A stretch of DNA of 64,000 bases from Halichoerus grypus. Taxonomy: Eukaryota > Chordata > Mammalia > Carnivora > Phocidae. The first letter of the stretch is position 1, and every line of letters begins with the position of its first letter. The notes under the pieces were generated by a model. That model was not told the origin of the DNA, searched no databases, and saw only the letters and a program-made list of their open reading frames with translations. The translations under genes and the position numbers were made by a program. This document shows, in pieces, positions 1-12,012 of the stretch. The stretch is taken from the NCBI RefSeq assembly GCF_964656455.1, contig NC_135714.1, positions 125,482,131 to 125,546,130 on the forward strand, given 5' to 3'.

Positions 1-39
1 CTGGCAGATTAAGAACTGAAATATTTGCCTTTAGCATTT

Positions 40-200
40 TTCCCTTTATTAAAAATAACATTATAATAAAAGTATGTGGTCATTGTAGAATATTCAGGAA
101 ATAGGAAAAAAGCATAAAATGGAACATTTAAGTTTACTATAATACTAATATCTAGAGGTAAATACTGAAAACATTTTGATACTACATTTGAATAATTTTT
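40..200 (-). repeat. Possible old L1 (L1M) 3'-end fragment
   Basis: AT-rich segment whose order of words (frag of 'attcaggaaataggaaaa', then 'agaggtaaatactgaaaac') resembles the antisense 3' end of mammalian L1M elements seen more clearly at 12690 and 59290. It is too diverged to be sure. Confidence 0.3.
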
Positions 201-405
201 GTCTCTTGTTGCCTCCCCTCCTTTGTTGTTAGATATTTTTAGAGAATGTGATATTTAATGACCACCTTGTCATCTATTTAATTACAAACCACATTTCATT
301 TAATCAATTCCTAAGGCTGGATGTTTAAGGGGCCCTCTTTTTCAGAGAGCTAGAACAACCACTAGTGGGAATAAGACCACTGCCACACATGACATCGCCA
401 ACCTA

Positions 406-1133
406 CTACCTGCCAATCCGGGACAGAGTCATAGCCCTGCCTCCTCCCTCAGCCCCAGCAGGTTTAGAAATACTGTCCTCCGAGTCAGATTTTGATCGAG
501 GCATCCCCTCTAGTTCAACAGTCTGACATTCCCTATTGAATGCTATCATTTGTATGGTTTTTTTTTAAAGATCTTATTTACTTGATAGAGAGAGAGAGAC
601 AGAGAGCACACGAGCAGGGGGAGGGGCAGAAGGAGAAGCAGGCTCCCTGCTGAGCAGAGAGCCTGATGCAGGGCTCAATCCCAGGACTCTGGGACCATGA
701 CCTGAGCCAAAGGCAGACGCCCAACTAACTGAGCCAGCCACGTGCCCCTATAGTATGCATGTTCATTTGGAATGTGAAGGCGGACACTTCCAGAGCCTAT
801 ATCCAAATCCTTGACTGCTGGGATGCCATCCACTTCAACAGTTGGTTCTTCTGAAACCCCAAATCTAAGGGTTTCAGTGTCTTGGCCACTATTTATTCCT
901 AAAGTTTCTTGAGCACCGTATCTCAATGAAAGTAATTAGTACACAATCAATCCAACAACCGCTAGATAAAATGCCTGCCCTTCTCTGGTCCAGCAGACAT
1001 CTTTTATTTCATTCCCAAGACCATATATGTACTGATTAAAAGCAGGAATGCCCATCAGGCCCTGAGAAGGGAGGTGATGAATGGTATGTCTGAACAGCTT
1101 GGTCCCTGGCCTGGTGTCACTGAAATGCCACAC
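406..1133 (-). pseudogene. Unidentified coding-like remnant, interrupted by a SINE
   Basis: I do not recognise this. On the minus strand three stretches read as protein-like sequence in the same order. Block 1 (1133 to 936, 65 codons) ends in a hydrophobic stretch, AFYLAVVGLIVY, then a stop. Block 2 (935 to about 749) continues directly in the same frame past that stop with LRYGAQETLGINSGQDTETL and an acidic, proline-containing segment. A SINE occupies 558-748. Block 3 (556 to 406) reads into a serine/acidic segment, SKSDSEDSISKPAG, and a terminal TAG at 406-408. The layout would suit a small single-pass membrane protein with a hydrophilic C-terminal tail. Upstream (above 1133) the reading has several stops. 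Weak point: no start codon, splice sites, poly(A) or target-site duplication identified, and short open stretches occur by chance. It could be a degraded retrocopy or noise. Confidence 0.3.
558..748 (-). mobile_element. Carnivore tRNA-derived SINE (SINEC type)
   Basis: Reverse-oriented SINE: T-run and 'aaagatcttatttac' at the left (its 3' tail), a GA-rich block, then the body and the head 'gagccagccacgtgcccc' at the right. Several mismatches to the other copies suggest moderate age. Target-site duplications are not clear. It splits the coding-like remnant around it. Confidence 0.92.
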
Positions 1134-1299
1134 TCCTCACTGAAGTCCATTGATAAGACTGACAGTGCTGAGCAACTTTTATCAGCAGACTTTATATCGG
1201 GGGACCCAAGCAGAAAGTTAGCACATGGGGTGTTCTGTCAGCACGGAAGGCTTACACCATTAGCAGATCGTAACAGAGTTTAGATTGTGGAGCCAACAA

Positions 1300-2429
1300 A
1301 ATTCTAGGTTGTTAAGTGCATAAACAAGAAGGTTATAATGACTTCAACCTAAATAAAAATGCTGTTTTGAAGGAACCAAAGAAATTAATCTTGCAGTCTA
1401 TTGGTAACAAAAAAACTTGTATGTTGTTTTACATATATTATTTTAGTACCATTTGAGGCGGGTTATTCTTCAGGCTGTTTGAACTAAAGTGTACTGGGAA
1501 TGATCTGGGGGATTACCATAAGCCAACTAGGGATTTTTTAATATAAAAACAAAAACAAAAACCTCCCTGATTTCTCTGGAGAGCTCATCCCTGGAGAATA
1601 ACTACACATTACAATGCCATATGACTTGAGAATGTGAAACTGTGTAAGAAAATAAGATGCCCGTGGGAATTCCAACTCATGAGACAAAATTCAAAGAAGT
1701 TGTTCATAGAAATGTAAACCCTCAAAATTTATAAAGCACAATGTAAAGTAAAATAAAATACAGTTTTCACTCAAAAAATGGATACAAAATGAACTGGAAA
1801 AATTTCAATCGTGTTCTTTAGGGACCATCAAAAGCCATCATATCTTCCAAATATTCACCAGAGTTCAAGGCTAATGGAAAACATGTGTGAAAAGCATTTG
1901 ATAAATAGATTTTAGTGCTCAATAAAGAAGAAATATAACAAATTTGCCTTACTCTGAGTATGTCTGATTGTGAGAAGAAAAGCTTTGGACCTACTCCTCA
2001 ATCCATTTTTTTTAATATGAGAATCAAAACTAAATTTAGCTCCTTCATTTATTCTTGTCCATCATGTGCTGGAAATACCAATGAGAAAGAGAGTTCCTGG
2101 AACAAGAAACATCAGGAGAAATTCCTGAAAGAGCCAGAGAAATAGTAACAATGTAACTTGAGTAACTACAAATGTAATAATCAATATGTTATGTAATTAT
2201 GAGAGAATCTCCCTACAAAAGTCATATTAGAAATACTTTCTGCACTTCCAGGAAAAGTGGTGACCTGAATACAGCTAGGTAACTCTCCTGTTGAACATAA
2301 AATGGAGAAAAAGTGGCATCAGTAATAGAAAGCAGGGAAGAGTATCAAGACCATGCCAGAAATGTTAAGGAAGTGTTACTAGATGTCATGTAAATAGAGC
2401 ACAGTTGAAGACATGGAGGTTCTGATAGG
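1300..2429. other. No recognised feature
   Basis: AT-rich unique-looking sequence. Includes a short (caaaa) run near 1548-1562. No convincing ORF, RNA gene or known repeat seen. Confidence 0.5.
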
Positions 2430-2904
2430 CCGAGTAAGGGTCCCCCCAAAGATGGCCATGTTCCTAATCCCTGGAATCTGTGAATATGCTGCATTACATG
2501 AAAAATGGGAATTAAATTTGCAGATGGAATTAAGGTTACAATTGGCTAATCTGGAAATAGTGAGATTATCCAGGTGGGCCTAATGGAATCACAAGGGTCC
2601 TTCCTCCAAAGTGGCAGAGTGAAGCAGAAAGGGAGTGATGAAGACTAAAAAGGGCTTTGCTGGCTTTGAAGATCAAGGAAGGAGGCCCCAAGCTAAGGAA
2701 TGCAGGAGGCCTGTAGAAGCTGGGAAAGGTGAAGAAACGTTTCCTCCCCAGAGCCTACAGAAAGGAATATGGCCCTGTGAATGCCTGGATCTTAGCCCAG
2801 TGAGATACATGTCAGATGTCTGAGTCCAGAACTATAAGATAATACATTTGGGTTAAGTCACTAAGTTTGTGGTAACTTGTTTTTGGCAGCAGTAAAAAAC
2901 TAAT
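2430..2904 (+). repeat. MaLR-type (MLT1-like) LTR remnant
   Basis: The stretch has the word order of a common mammalian interspersed LTR: 'aagatggccatgttcctaat' near the start, 'attatccaggtgggcc' and 'aatcacaagggtcctt' in the middle, 'aactataagataat' and 'taagtcactaagtttgtgg' near the end, closing with 'aaaaactaatacag'. That ending, with an AATAAA-like signal shortly before it, is typical of MaLR LTRs. Family assignment is from memory of consensus words, so the subfamily is not certain. The open frame at 2635-2823 lies inside the LTR and is not a gene. Confidence 0.6.
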
Positions 2905-4390
2905 ACAGAGGCCTCTTAAGAAAGTGGCATAGAAATGAGTAGAGGAGAGCCTGAAAACAGTAAAAGAGTTCCTTTTAAAAACTCCCAATTGTGAGGAGCA
3001 GGGTCTTTTAACAAGAAAGTGTCTTGGAAAAGAAGAAGCACACCACCTATAAAGTCCCTTTGCCGCAGATTCAGCAGCATTCAAAGCAACTGCGACAAAA
3101 GGCCTGAAGGCTTATCCAAGGAGTACATCGAGTACGTCGACAGCCAGGAACAGGGTGAGGTTTCTCCAAGACTCGGGGGTAGGCATTTATAACTGGATGT
3201 AAATGGTCACACCATAAACAAGAAAAGTAGGCACAGATACGCCATGTGGCTGGTGTGGAATGACCCAACAGAAAGATGAGTACAGGAAACAGCTCCCCTG
3301 AAACAGAAAAAAAAAACCCAAAAAACAATGTTCCTCTACTGGGATTGCCCCAGAGCTGCAGCTCCCTTCCCACACCCCTCCTCTGGCAACCCAGAGACCA
3401 AACAAGTGTGTAAACTTATATTAACCAGACACTGGATATATGAAAGGAGATAGCAAGAAACCGCAAGGCACAGCTCCCATGCCGTTTATGGGCTTGGATA
3501 GCCTGCTCTTCATTCAGAGATAGAAAGACAAAAATTCCTCTACATAGAAGATGACAGCCCACAAGATCCAGAAGAAGAGAGTAATACTGGTAAAGGCATT
3601 ACAGAAAAAGAGAAATATTGGTCAGAAAGGTACTCTATGCTTTCAAAATGCAGAATGTGATATAAAATATGAGATGAAGAATAAAATGAAAAATAAACTG
3701 TGAAATGACAGTAGATAAATATACCTCCAAGGAAACAAATCTGTTAGATACGAAAATATTCATTATAGGAGAATGAAACAGAAAATTAGACCAAAGGAAT
3801 GATACAGAGGACAAAAAGCAGAGATCCAATATAAAAATGATTATTATTTTTTAAAGAAGAGTCTCAAACAAACAGAAAAGAAATAATTGAGATATAATCC
3901 CACATATGTTCCTGAAGCAAAAAAGACAATGTTTGTGCAAAATAAATGAATGGAGCATAGATGAGCTAATGTTATTAAAGAAATATAAGCCTTCCGATAT
4001 ATCCCAGAGGAAGAAACTTAAAATTCCAAGAATAAAGAAATAACACAACTAGAATCCAGGCAGAGGGAAAGAGCTGACCTTATATTTCTTTTCCTCAACT
4101 TTAGAAAACCAAATGACAATGGGGCGATGTCTATCCTGCAGAATTTTTAGGAAAAAAATTGGGCTCTCGTAATCTTATAATCAGCCAGATTGTATGATCA
4201 GTCATTCACGTACAAAGGCATTGAAAGACACATGCAACTAGATCAGTCTGATCCACAGAAGTGCGCTGACCCCTGCACCCTCCTCTATCCCATTCCAGGC
4301 ATCCAGGTTTCCTGGAAGTTCTTAGAAACAGTGATCTTGCCTCCTCTCTTATTTAACACAGAGTTTTAGCTGGTGCAAGGGAACAAACCG
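2905..4390. other. Unassigned sequence between two LTR remnants
   Basis: A-rich plus strand with many short minus-strand open frames that look like chance products of composition. Around 4110-4250 the sequence vaguely resembles internal sequence of old retroelements, but I cannot name it. The two flanking LTR remnants belong to different types, so this is not an obvious provirus. Confidence 0.4.
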
Positions 4391-4392
4391 GC

Positions 4393-4506
4393 TGAGATCT
4401 CGATTTCAGGCTTCTAGCCTCCAAAATTGTGAGCAAATAAATTTCTGTTGTTTTAGTCACCCAGTCCATGATATTTCATTATGGCAGCCCTAGAAAACTA
4501 ATACAG
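4393..4506 (+). repeat. 3' end of a MaLR (MST/MLT1-type) LTR
   Basis: Contains 'cttctagcctccaaaattgt', the signal region 'aataaatttctgttg', 'tagtcacccagtc' and 'atggcagccctagaaaac', ending 'taatacag'. This order is characteristic of MaLR LTR 3' ends. Confidence 0.7.
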
Positions 4507-4524
4507 AAGACAACAACAAAGGGT

Positions 4525-5200
4525 AACACCCATTGAGCCTTAGTGCACTGCTGGTGAGAATATAAATTGATACCACTATTCTAAGGGCAGTCTACACAAA
4601 AGAGCAAAAGCTTCCTAGTGCTGATATTCTCTCCCCCAGAAATGCCACTGAGGACATTTACTTAAGAAAACCATACAGAGAGACAGAAAATATACGCACA
4701 AGGAAGTTCGCAGCATACACACACACACATATACCTTTCAATATATATATTCAAGGTTTTATATACATGTTATTAAAGAAGTATATCTAAATAATGGTAC
4801 CATTGGGTGGTAGCCATTTTTAAAACATGTAATAAAAGAATACTTAGTAATATGGAAAAACATGCACAATATATTGCTGAGGAACTATTCAAATGACACT
4901 CAATATTTACCAAATGATTGTACTTTTTATAATTTTTTTTTTTTTTTAAGATTTTATTTATTTGCGAGAGAGACAATGAGAGACAGAGAGTATGAGAGGG
5001 AGGAGGGTCAGAGGGAGAAGCAGACTCCCTGCTGAGCAGGGAGCCCGATGTGGGACTCGATCCCGGGACTCCAGGATCATGACCTGAGCCGAAGGCAGTC
5101 GCTTAACCAACTGAGCCACCCAGGCGCCCTGATTGTACTTTTTAAAAGGTATCTTCATTATTATTGTTCTCTACATAACCAAGCATCTTTATGATGTATT
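4525..5200 (+). repeat. Old L1 (L1M) 3' region, split by a SINE
   Basis: Sense-orientation L1 words: 'ctgctggtgagaatataaat' near 4550, a region matching the end of ORF2 and the 3' UTR, then an AT-rich tail. The SINE at 4930-5129 interrupts it, so the L1 fragment is older than the SINE. Highly diverged with no open frame left. Confidence 0.6.
4930..5129 (-). mobile_element. Carnivore SINE with 15-bp target-site duplication
   Basis: Reverse-oriented SINE with a T-run of about 15 at its left end and the head 'ccacccaggcgccc' at its right end. It is flanked by perfect 15-bp direct repeats 'tgattgtacttttta' at 4915-4929 and 5130-5144. This shows L1-mediated insertion and little decay since. It carries the 'gggactccaggatcatgac' variant shared with the copy at 17999. 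Confidence 0.97.
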
Positions 5201-6339
5201 TTAAAATGTTGATAGATCTTTGGATGACAAAGTTCCAGATTTTAGCTTTCTTTACTTTTTGTATTTTAAAAGCTGTCCAAATCAATCATGTCTTAATTTC
5301 ATAAATGATTTCTTCAAAGCACCCAGCTATAAGGGAGACTACAAGAAAGATCCACTAACATCTCACTTACTCTTTATGAAGACAGGAAAGGAAAGGAAAA
5401 CTTGCAATAACAGTGAAACCTAAGAATCAGAATCTAAAGTGATTTTCTACAAACTAGAAGGCCAATAAAACTACTAAAAAATGTAATCAGTGGCCTGCCT
5501 AACCTTTGCCCACCTGAAAGTCGATAAAAATATCCTTCCTCAGTTTCTCTCTTTCTCCCTCTCTCTGCCTGCCTGCCTCATGTTTCAGAACTCAAGGCTC
5601 ATGCTAAAAAGAAAACTGTTCTTCTAGCACCCTGGAAAAGCAGTATATAGCAGGCCTGATACTTTAATCACCTCCTCGTTCATATCACAGCAGGAGAAAG
5701 TAAGAGCTGTGTATCGTCAGTGCCATACTGCATTAAAGGAAATGTGATAACCACAAATGTTACAGTTGAGCACAGAGACAAGAATGTTAGCACTTGTGTT
5801 TATAGTTATACTGTTATTGATGCTGTTGTTTTAAGCATTCTTGTCTTGAGAAAATTGAAGAGCTGGGAAATGAGAGAAGACCTAACTCAACAGAGTGTTA
5901 CATAAGGAGTACTTATGCACATTTATCTTCAGTGGAAAACTGAAAACAGTGTAACTGATAAATAACACAAAATAAGTCATTTTTAAATATTTGTAAATGT
6001 TTAGAAAGGCTAAGAAATCACAGATGTAAAATCTTAGGAATGCAAATATATGTATTCACAAAAGATTTAAAATGTAAATAGAACAGTATGTAAAACTTTA
6101 TGGTAAAAAGATGAGAAATTGATATGAATTTGACTAATTTCTAGGAAAATTCAAATAAAACTAAAAAAAAAAAATCCAATAAAATGAATAGTAATATATG
6201 GCTATCAATCTCTACATTCCAGAAATTGAGATTAGTATTTGGAACATTCTCAGAATAAATGTAAACTCCTCAGTCTCACTAATCTTCCCATTTCTAGTCA
6301 ATCACCAAATGTTGATTCTACTCTCTAAATCTCTGTCTC
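5201..6339. other. No recognised feature
   Basis: AT-rich unique-looking sequence with a short pyrimidine/tetranucleotide patch 'ctctgcctgcctgcctc' near 5562. No gene or clear repeat seen. Confidence 0.5.
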
Positions 6340-6541
6340 TGACGCCTGGGTGGCTCAGTCAGTTGGGCATCTGCCTTCGGCTCAGGTCATGATCCCAGGG
6401 TCCTGGGATCGAGTCCCACATGGGGCTCCCTCCTCAGCAGTGAGCCTGCTTCTCCCTCTGCTTGCCGCCCCCTCTGCTTGTGCCCGTGCTCTCTCTCTCT
6501 GGCAAATAAATAAATAAAATCTTTAAAAAATAACAAAATAA
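6340..6541 (+). mobile_element. Carnivore SINE with 14-bp target-site duplication
   Basis: Plus-oriented SINE from 'gacgcctgggtggctcag' to an 'aaataaataaataaaatc' tail. Perfect 14-bp direct repeats 'taaatctctgtctc' lie at 6326-6339 and 6542-6555. Confidence 0.97.
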
Positions 6542-6555
6542 TAAATCTCTGTCTC

Positions 6556-7429
6556 GCATGTTTGTCCCTCTACTCTGCTATCCACACTGCTGCTTTATTT
6601 CAGGTTCTCATTACCTGCTTCAGTACAGGAGTTCAGTTCTCATTTCTCCAAACCCAGCAACTAGCAAAGGACCTGGAATTAGAAAGGGAGTCAGAAAATA
6701 TTTGTCGAAAGACCATGATGAAGCTGTCATGAACCAATCATAAAATACAGGTCGAATACATTGTCTTCTGGCTCAGCAAATTTAATTGGGAAACACATCC
6801 CTTTTGTGTCTAATAGACATTCTCTGTCTAAAAGAGACAATGAAGAAGGACAACAGAGCATCCATCTGGCTGTGACTTAAAGAATCTTTAAATCTTAAAG
6901 TCTTAAAGAGTCTGTGCAATTCATGACACAAAGATTAGATAAAGCATGCTCTAAGGAGTCATCATCTAGGACTGAGCATTAAGGAAAAACCTCCCTTATC
7001 ATTTTACCATAAAGCCAAATTTAAAAATCACAGGTTTAGTTAAATAGTCTTAATAGCTCCAAGCTCCTATTCAGAGATTGCAAGGTACCCTCATGAACGG
7101 ATGGCTACAATTCTTCTGCCTTGTCTCCCATCACTTCTATCCTTAGACTACATGCCCCAGACTTAATAAAGTAGGGCACTTCCCTGCCACTGCTGTAAGG
7201 TTTCATGTTTCTATCCTAATAGCAATGTAGCTGCTTTGAATGCTTTCTTCTTCTGACACCCCATCATCTGACAGCCAAACTATTTTTTCCATTAAGACTC
7301 ATCATACACATCACAGTCTCTGGGGAGAGATCTCCATTTTGGCCTTCATTGCACTGTTGCAGAAACTGCAAGAGACCACAAGGATCACTGCCCCTCTTCT
7401 TTATGAAGATTACACTGATTTTTCTTAGA
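6556..7429. other. No recognised feature
   Basis: Unique-looking sequence. Overlapping short open frames on both strands at 7240-7540 have no recognisable motif and are treated as chance. Confidence 0.45.
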
Positions 7430-7770
7430 AGTAGCTGCCAAATTTCCAGCCATTGCTCATCAAGGTGGAGCCGTGTAACTGGTTCTAGCCAATGGATTAT
7501 GGACCTAAATGTCACGTATCATTTCCAGGAGGAAATCTGAGAATTAAGGATAGGATCCTCTGTGAATTCCTCCCTTCACCTACCAGCTGGATGACCCCCA
7601 CAGAAACAGTTCCAGTCTCTGGGTCATTGTCTAGAGGAAAGACAACAAGGAAAGCTGCCCATGCAGGGTGATCAGGGTTAGATTTGACATAAGCAAGAAA
7701 TAAATTGTCTTTGTATTAAGCTACCAGGATCTGGAGTTCTTTTTGACAGTAGTTCCCCATATCCTAAAAC
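7430..7770 (+). repeat. Possible ancient LTR-like repeat
   Basis: Words such as 'ggttctagccaatggattat', 'cacgtatcatttcc', 'agcaagaaataaattgtc' and 'ttaagctaccaggatctgg' follow the order of an old MaLR-like mammalian repeat whose end normally reads 'taagccactgagat'. A second, shorter copy of that ending is at 23955-24025. Family name uncertain. Confidence 0.4.
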
Positions 7771-7799
7771 ATGAATTTTGCCCTCTACCTCATTTAATA

Positions 7800-7925
7800 C
7801 CTGCTCTGCAGAATGACATTTATTTCTTTACCTGTCTGCCTCCCTTACTTGTAAATTCCTTGTACCCGGAGTTCCAAGCCCAGCAGAGTAGGCACTTAAT
7901 TAAAGTTTGTTGACTTGAAATAATA
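7800..7925 (+). repeat. L2 LINE 3' end
   Basis: Sense L2 tail: 'cttgtaaattccttgtaccc', 'ccaagcccagcagagtaggc' and 'acttaattaaagtttgttga' match the usual L2 ending (onset 'gtaaactccttgagg', then the tail 'tcaataaatatttgttga'). Confidence 0.65.
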
Positions 7926-9984
7926 TAAAGAACCCTAAAGGATGCTTACAGAGCCAGGGCTGCAATACTCCGTAAGACTCTACCTCCCACCCTGGGTCTA
8001 TGGTATCCAAGAGTTTTCTTTCCTTTAATTGACACAGTTGTCCTAACTCCATGTTCAGGACACCCCAATGCACCAAAGTCTCTCCTTATCAAAAGAACCA
8101 AGTTGACTATCACTTCTACCCTGTGTGTCATATATAGAGTTATCTAAATTTGCCTGGATACCATGCTTTTATATGTTGGATCAATAAATCCTAACTAAGG
8201 AAATTTTACTCATTCTTTAGTGAATTCTCAGCAAAATGAGTCCCTAAGTACACATGAACACAGCATAAACATAACATTTTATTAATAAAGAACTTACTTG
8301 TAGCTCTTTATGTTTCTGTATCCATTTGGGCAAGAGCCTCTTGTACCTTTGTATCCTTAGCAACTACTTCATGCTTTGCTCAGGACATAAATGTGGTTTT
8401 TAGTTGAACAGCATGAAGCAATTTAAGGAGAATTTAAATGAAAGATTTTGATTGCTCTCTCATTTAATAAAGATTATTTTCTATAAGAAATTCTTATAGC
8501 CTCCTCCAATCAGATTGAATACTTGTTAAAGCATAATTGCTTATCTAGTGGGTCCTTTCAGAAAAGTGTCAGAGATCCTTTTTGATCAGTAAGAAAACTT
8601 TGATTTCCTAGACTATAAAGAATGTGTGTTTGTTTCACTATATATTTAAGAGATGGTGCTGGTTGTAGCTTTCTTTATCATTAAAGGAAATTCAGTTACT
8701 ATGGCTTTCCCACAGCCTCAGTCTCAATCCTCCCTGAAAATTACCTAATGAATGAGAAAGAGAGAATAACAAAAAAGTGGGAAAGAATGTCCTCGGCACA
8801 TTGAAGGATTAACACACTTTATTCCCTAGAAGTGCTTGGCAAATTTGTAGATGTCGGTTTTGGAAGCTATTAATAGTAGACTAGGCTTTAATAGAACTGC
8901 TTATCTTGTTTCTCAACCTACGCAGAAACCATATTACAATTTTAGAACCTATACGTTGTTTTCAAAGCTGCACATCTTGAATGATAGTTACTCTTACTTA
9001 GCTTAGGAATCTTTGCTCTATTGCTCCCAAATTCTTTGCATTCTAGAAGGCTGAGAGGTCTCAGGAACTTTGTTGCCCTCACAAGGTACAAGCTAATTGC
9101 CCGGGCAGTCTAATCATGTTGCCTTTTCACTATTAAAGATTAACTTATTAAAGATGTGAACCTGACATCTTATCGGTATCACTGCATTCCTCCCTGGCTT
9201 TCAAACTTCACAGTCATTGCTCATTTTTCTGACCAAATTAAGAACACGTGTATCTGACTTAATGCCCAGAAACTAAAACTGTTGTTAACTTTCATCTTCA
9301 CAACAGCCTGGATTTCTTAGAGGCATTCATTAAAATTACACTTGGCTCTCTTTATTACTTGATCTCCAAGTTTCAAATAGAGGACCTATGAATTCAGTGC
9401 ACACATTTAGGATTATTAAAATAAAAGAAAAAAATAGCACCACGTGTATTTGCCAAGTTGTCCTGACTTTGGTTCAGCTGGATCAGCAACCCTCCGTCAG
9501 AAAACCAAGCTTATGAAGAGTCCAGCCCATATTTCCAGGGGGAATCTGGCTTGAGTTTAGCCTGTCAGAATGATTGGGAGATTTCCAGCTCATTGTAAAG
9601 GAAAATTTATTGAAAGATAGTGTTCGTGTCATTTATGGTGCCCCAAGGCCAACATTATGAGGAAACTTCTTTATTAGGAAATAAGGAGCAGATCCCAAGA
9701 TTCACAGAGACAGAGAGAGTATCCCACAAAGAGCCACAGTTCCTTAGCAGATATTTAAGACAACATGTAGGGGGAAAAAAAGATACTGTTTAAGCATGAC
9801 ATGCAATCCACACAATCAACAGTGGCCGAATCAAAACTAATAGGCTTGGAACCTGGTCTGGGTCCAGCCACAGGTTCCAATGAGAAGGGCAGCCAGGTCT
9901 TGTCTAAAGTCCTGTACCTGCACTTGGCACCCCTGAATCCTCTAGGGCATTGACCCTCAGAAGGGCCAACACTAGCAGACTATT
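7926..9984. other. No recognised feature; unique-looking sequence
   Basis: Two kilobases with no young repeat and no convincing ORF. No RNA gene or microsatellite seen. Confidence 0.45.
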
Positions 9985-10160
9985 GGGTGGTGTGGGGGCA
10001 CGTTTACAATGCATATTCCTGGGACCAACCACAAATCAACCTGATCAGAAAAACAGATCCACCTTTAGGAACGGAGCCTTTAGAATCTTGGTTTTTATAA
10101 ATAGTCCAGGTAATTCCTATTCACAGTAAACAATAAGAACCACTATTCTGGTGCCAATCC
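9985..10160 (+). repeat. MER5A-like DNA transposon relic
   Basis: Words in MER5A order: 'aatgcatattcctggga', 'caacctgatcagaaaaac', 'tagtccaggtaattcctatt' and the terminal 'aataagaaccactattctg', which resembles the hAT-Charlie terminal repeat in reverse ('tgagaaccactg'). Non-autonomous and ancient. Confidence 0.65.
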
Positions 10161-11369
10161 TAATGTTAGGAAGAAATTAAGATTTAGGGGACAGAGCATA
10201 AGATTCTGAGACTCAGCATCATCATCCTTATCAGTACTCTCACCCTGACTTGGTGGCCCAAGTCTGATCAGTAGGTGTTGCCTCTTCACTGAGATACAGC
10301 CTCCACTTTGTGTCCCGGTTCAAATAATTGGGATTTTGCGTTATTCCTTCATTAACTACCTGCCTGCAACCTGCCTAAAACTCTGAGCCCCTTACAAGGT
10401 CAGTCCTATGGCCTGGGCCTAGAAGATTGTCCTTGAACTGTTCTGTGGCTGAAGTCTGGCCCCCTAATGACTGGCCTCCCTGCCCCTGGCACCAAGAATT
10501 ACTGCTCTAGCATTTTCCTTCGCCATCTGCCACTCACCTTTTAGAATTATGGGTGCTTTGTAGTCTTGCTCCTTCTCCCAAATCAAGACTACCACCTGAT
10601 ACCTATCCACAGAGGATTCAGATGCCATAAATTGGACCACCTTTTCTTCCCTCCTGGCTTTGTGCCCCCAGGACCTCCTTAACTAAGGCATGAGTGAAGT
10701 TTTTTCTCCCTCCTCATCCAATTAGTTATCTGAGCCATGTCTAGCCATGTCTCCAAATATGTAAGACACTTTCTAAGGGAATTTTCAGCTATAAAACTCA
10801 AAAATACTCTGACTTAGGTCCTTGAAAATATATGGAGATTAGTGTAGCAGGAAAGAGATGTGTTAAAGAGTGAGTATTCCAAGTTTTCCCACATTCCTCC
10901 AGGATGGAAGAGGCAAGGCTACTGGAAATGTAAAGATGAACAACATGACAGACAAGCCACACAAGCTAGAACCTCAGGGAGTCAGACTCCAGAGTTAAAA
11001 GTTGGGTAACCAACTGTGTCATTATGCCTGGAACCGAGGGGTTCCTGGGACATGAAACTTTTCATTGCTAAAGTTGAAAAAGTCCCTGACAAACCAGGAT
11101 AAGTTGGTCACTCTAGAACTTGAAATTGTTTGTGGAGTTTTGCTGAATCAAAGATTCAGAATATGAAAGAACTGTAGCAAAAAGAAAAGGAAATTAGATT
11201 TCTTTAAAGTATTTTCAGAAAGTATGTAAATATCAGTATTTCTTTTAATTACTCTGGATGGTTAGACTGTACTTCTTTGATTGTAACTTTATTCAGAGAG
11301 TACTTCACATGGGCCCTAGTTTTTGGGCTAGTCACCTATTAATGAAAGAAAACACATGAATATAATCAA
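10161..11369. other. No recognised feature
   Basis: Unique-looking sequence, slightly richer in GC than the surroundings at 10240-10700. No gene, RNA or repeat I can name. Confidence 0.45.
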
Positions 11370-11835
11370 CACTGTCAGACATCTATTGAAAAACTATATG
11401 CCAACCACAGATTGAAGTGCTTTACATAGATTATCTCAAATTACTGTCACAACAACAACCTGGGTTTGATCCCTATCCTGCCATCTATTAACTGTATCTT
11501 TTGCTTTTTTAAAAAGATTTAGTTACTTATTTCCGAGAGAAAGAGAGAGGAACATGAGTGGGAGGGGCAGAGGGAAAGGGAGAGAATCTCAAATAGACTC
11601 CATGCTGAGCACAGAGTCTGACACGGGGCTCGATCTCACAACCATGAGATCCCGACCTGAGCTGAAACCAAGAGTCTGACGCTTAACCCACTGTACCACC
11701 CAGGCGCCCCTTAACCATGTCCTTTGTACAAATAACTTAATCTCTCTAAACCTCAATGACCTCATCAGTAAAATGAGGACAATGATATTTACCAAGGAGA
11801 TTTCAGAATGAAGTAAGACAAAACATGTTTTTAAT
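11370..11835 (+). repeat. MIR SINE, split by a younger SINE
   Basis: Sense MIR words occur on both sides of the insertion. Left: 'gaagtgctttacatagatta' and 'tgggtttgatcccta'. Right: 'aacttaatctctctaaacct' then 'cctcatcagtaaaatgagg' and 'gatatttacc'. The order matches one MIR cut near its middle by the SINE at 11504-11710, giving a clear relative date. Confidence 0.7.
11504..11710 (-). mobile_element. Carnivore SINE inserted in a MIR
   Basis: Reverse-oriented SINE from 'tttttaaaaagatttagtta' to 'ccacccaggcgcccc'. Flanks 'ttaactgtatctttt' (left) and 'ttaaccatgtccttt' (right) look like a decayed target-site duplication. Body words 'ctcacaaccatgagatcccg' mark a different subfamily from the copies carrying the 'ggtcctgggatc' body. 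Confidence 0.93.
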
Positions 11836-11886
11836 AGATTTCCTTGCAGATAGTAAGGGATCCATACATAGAATGGCTTTTAGATT

Positions 11887-12012
11887 TTATTATTATTATT
11901 ATTACTACTACTACTACTACCTAGTACTAGTACTACTACCTAGTACCAGCACAACTACTTGCTACTAGTGCTACAACTACTGATACTATTACACCTACAT
12001 CATCATCATCAA

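Noticed and set aside
2430..4506. Two LTR remnants flanking a possible provirus
   Set aside because: The LTRs are of different types, and no gag, pol or env reading was recognised between them.
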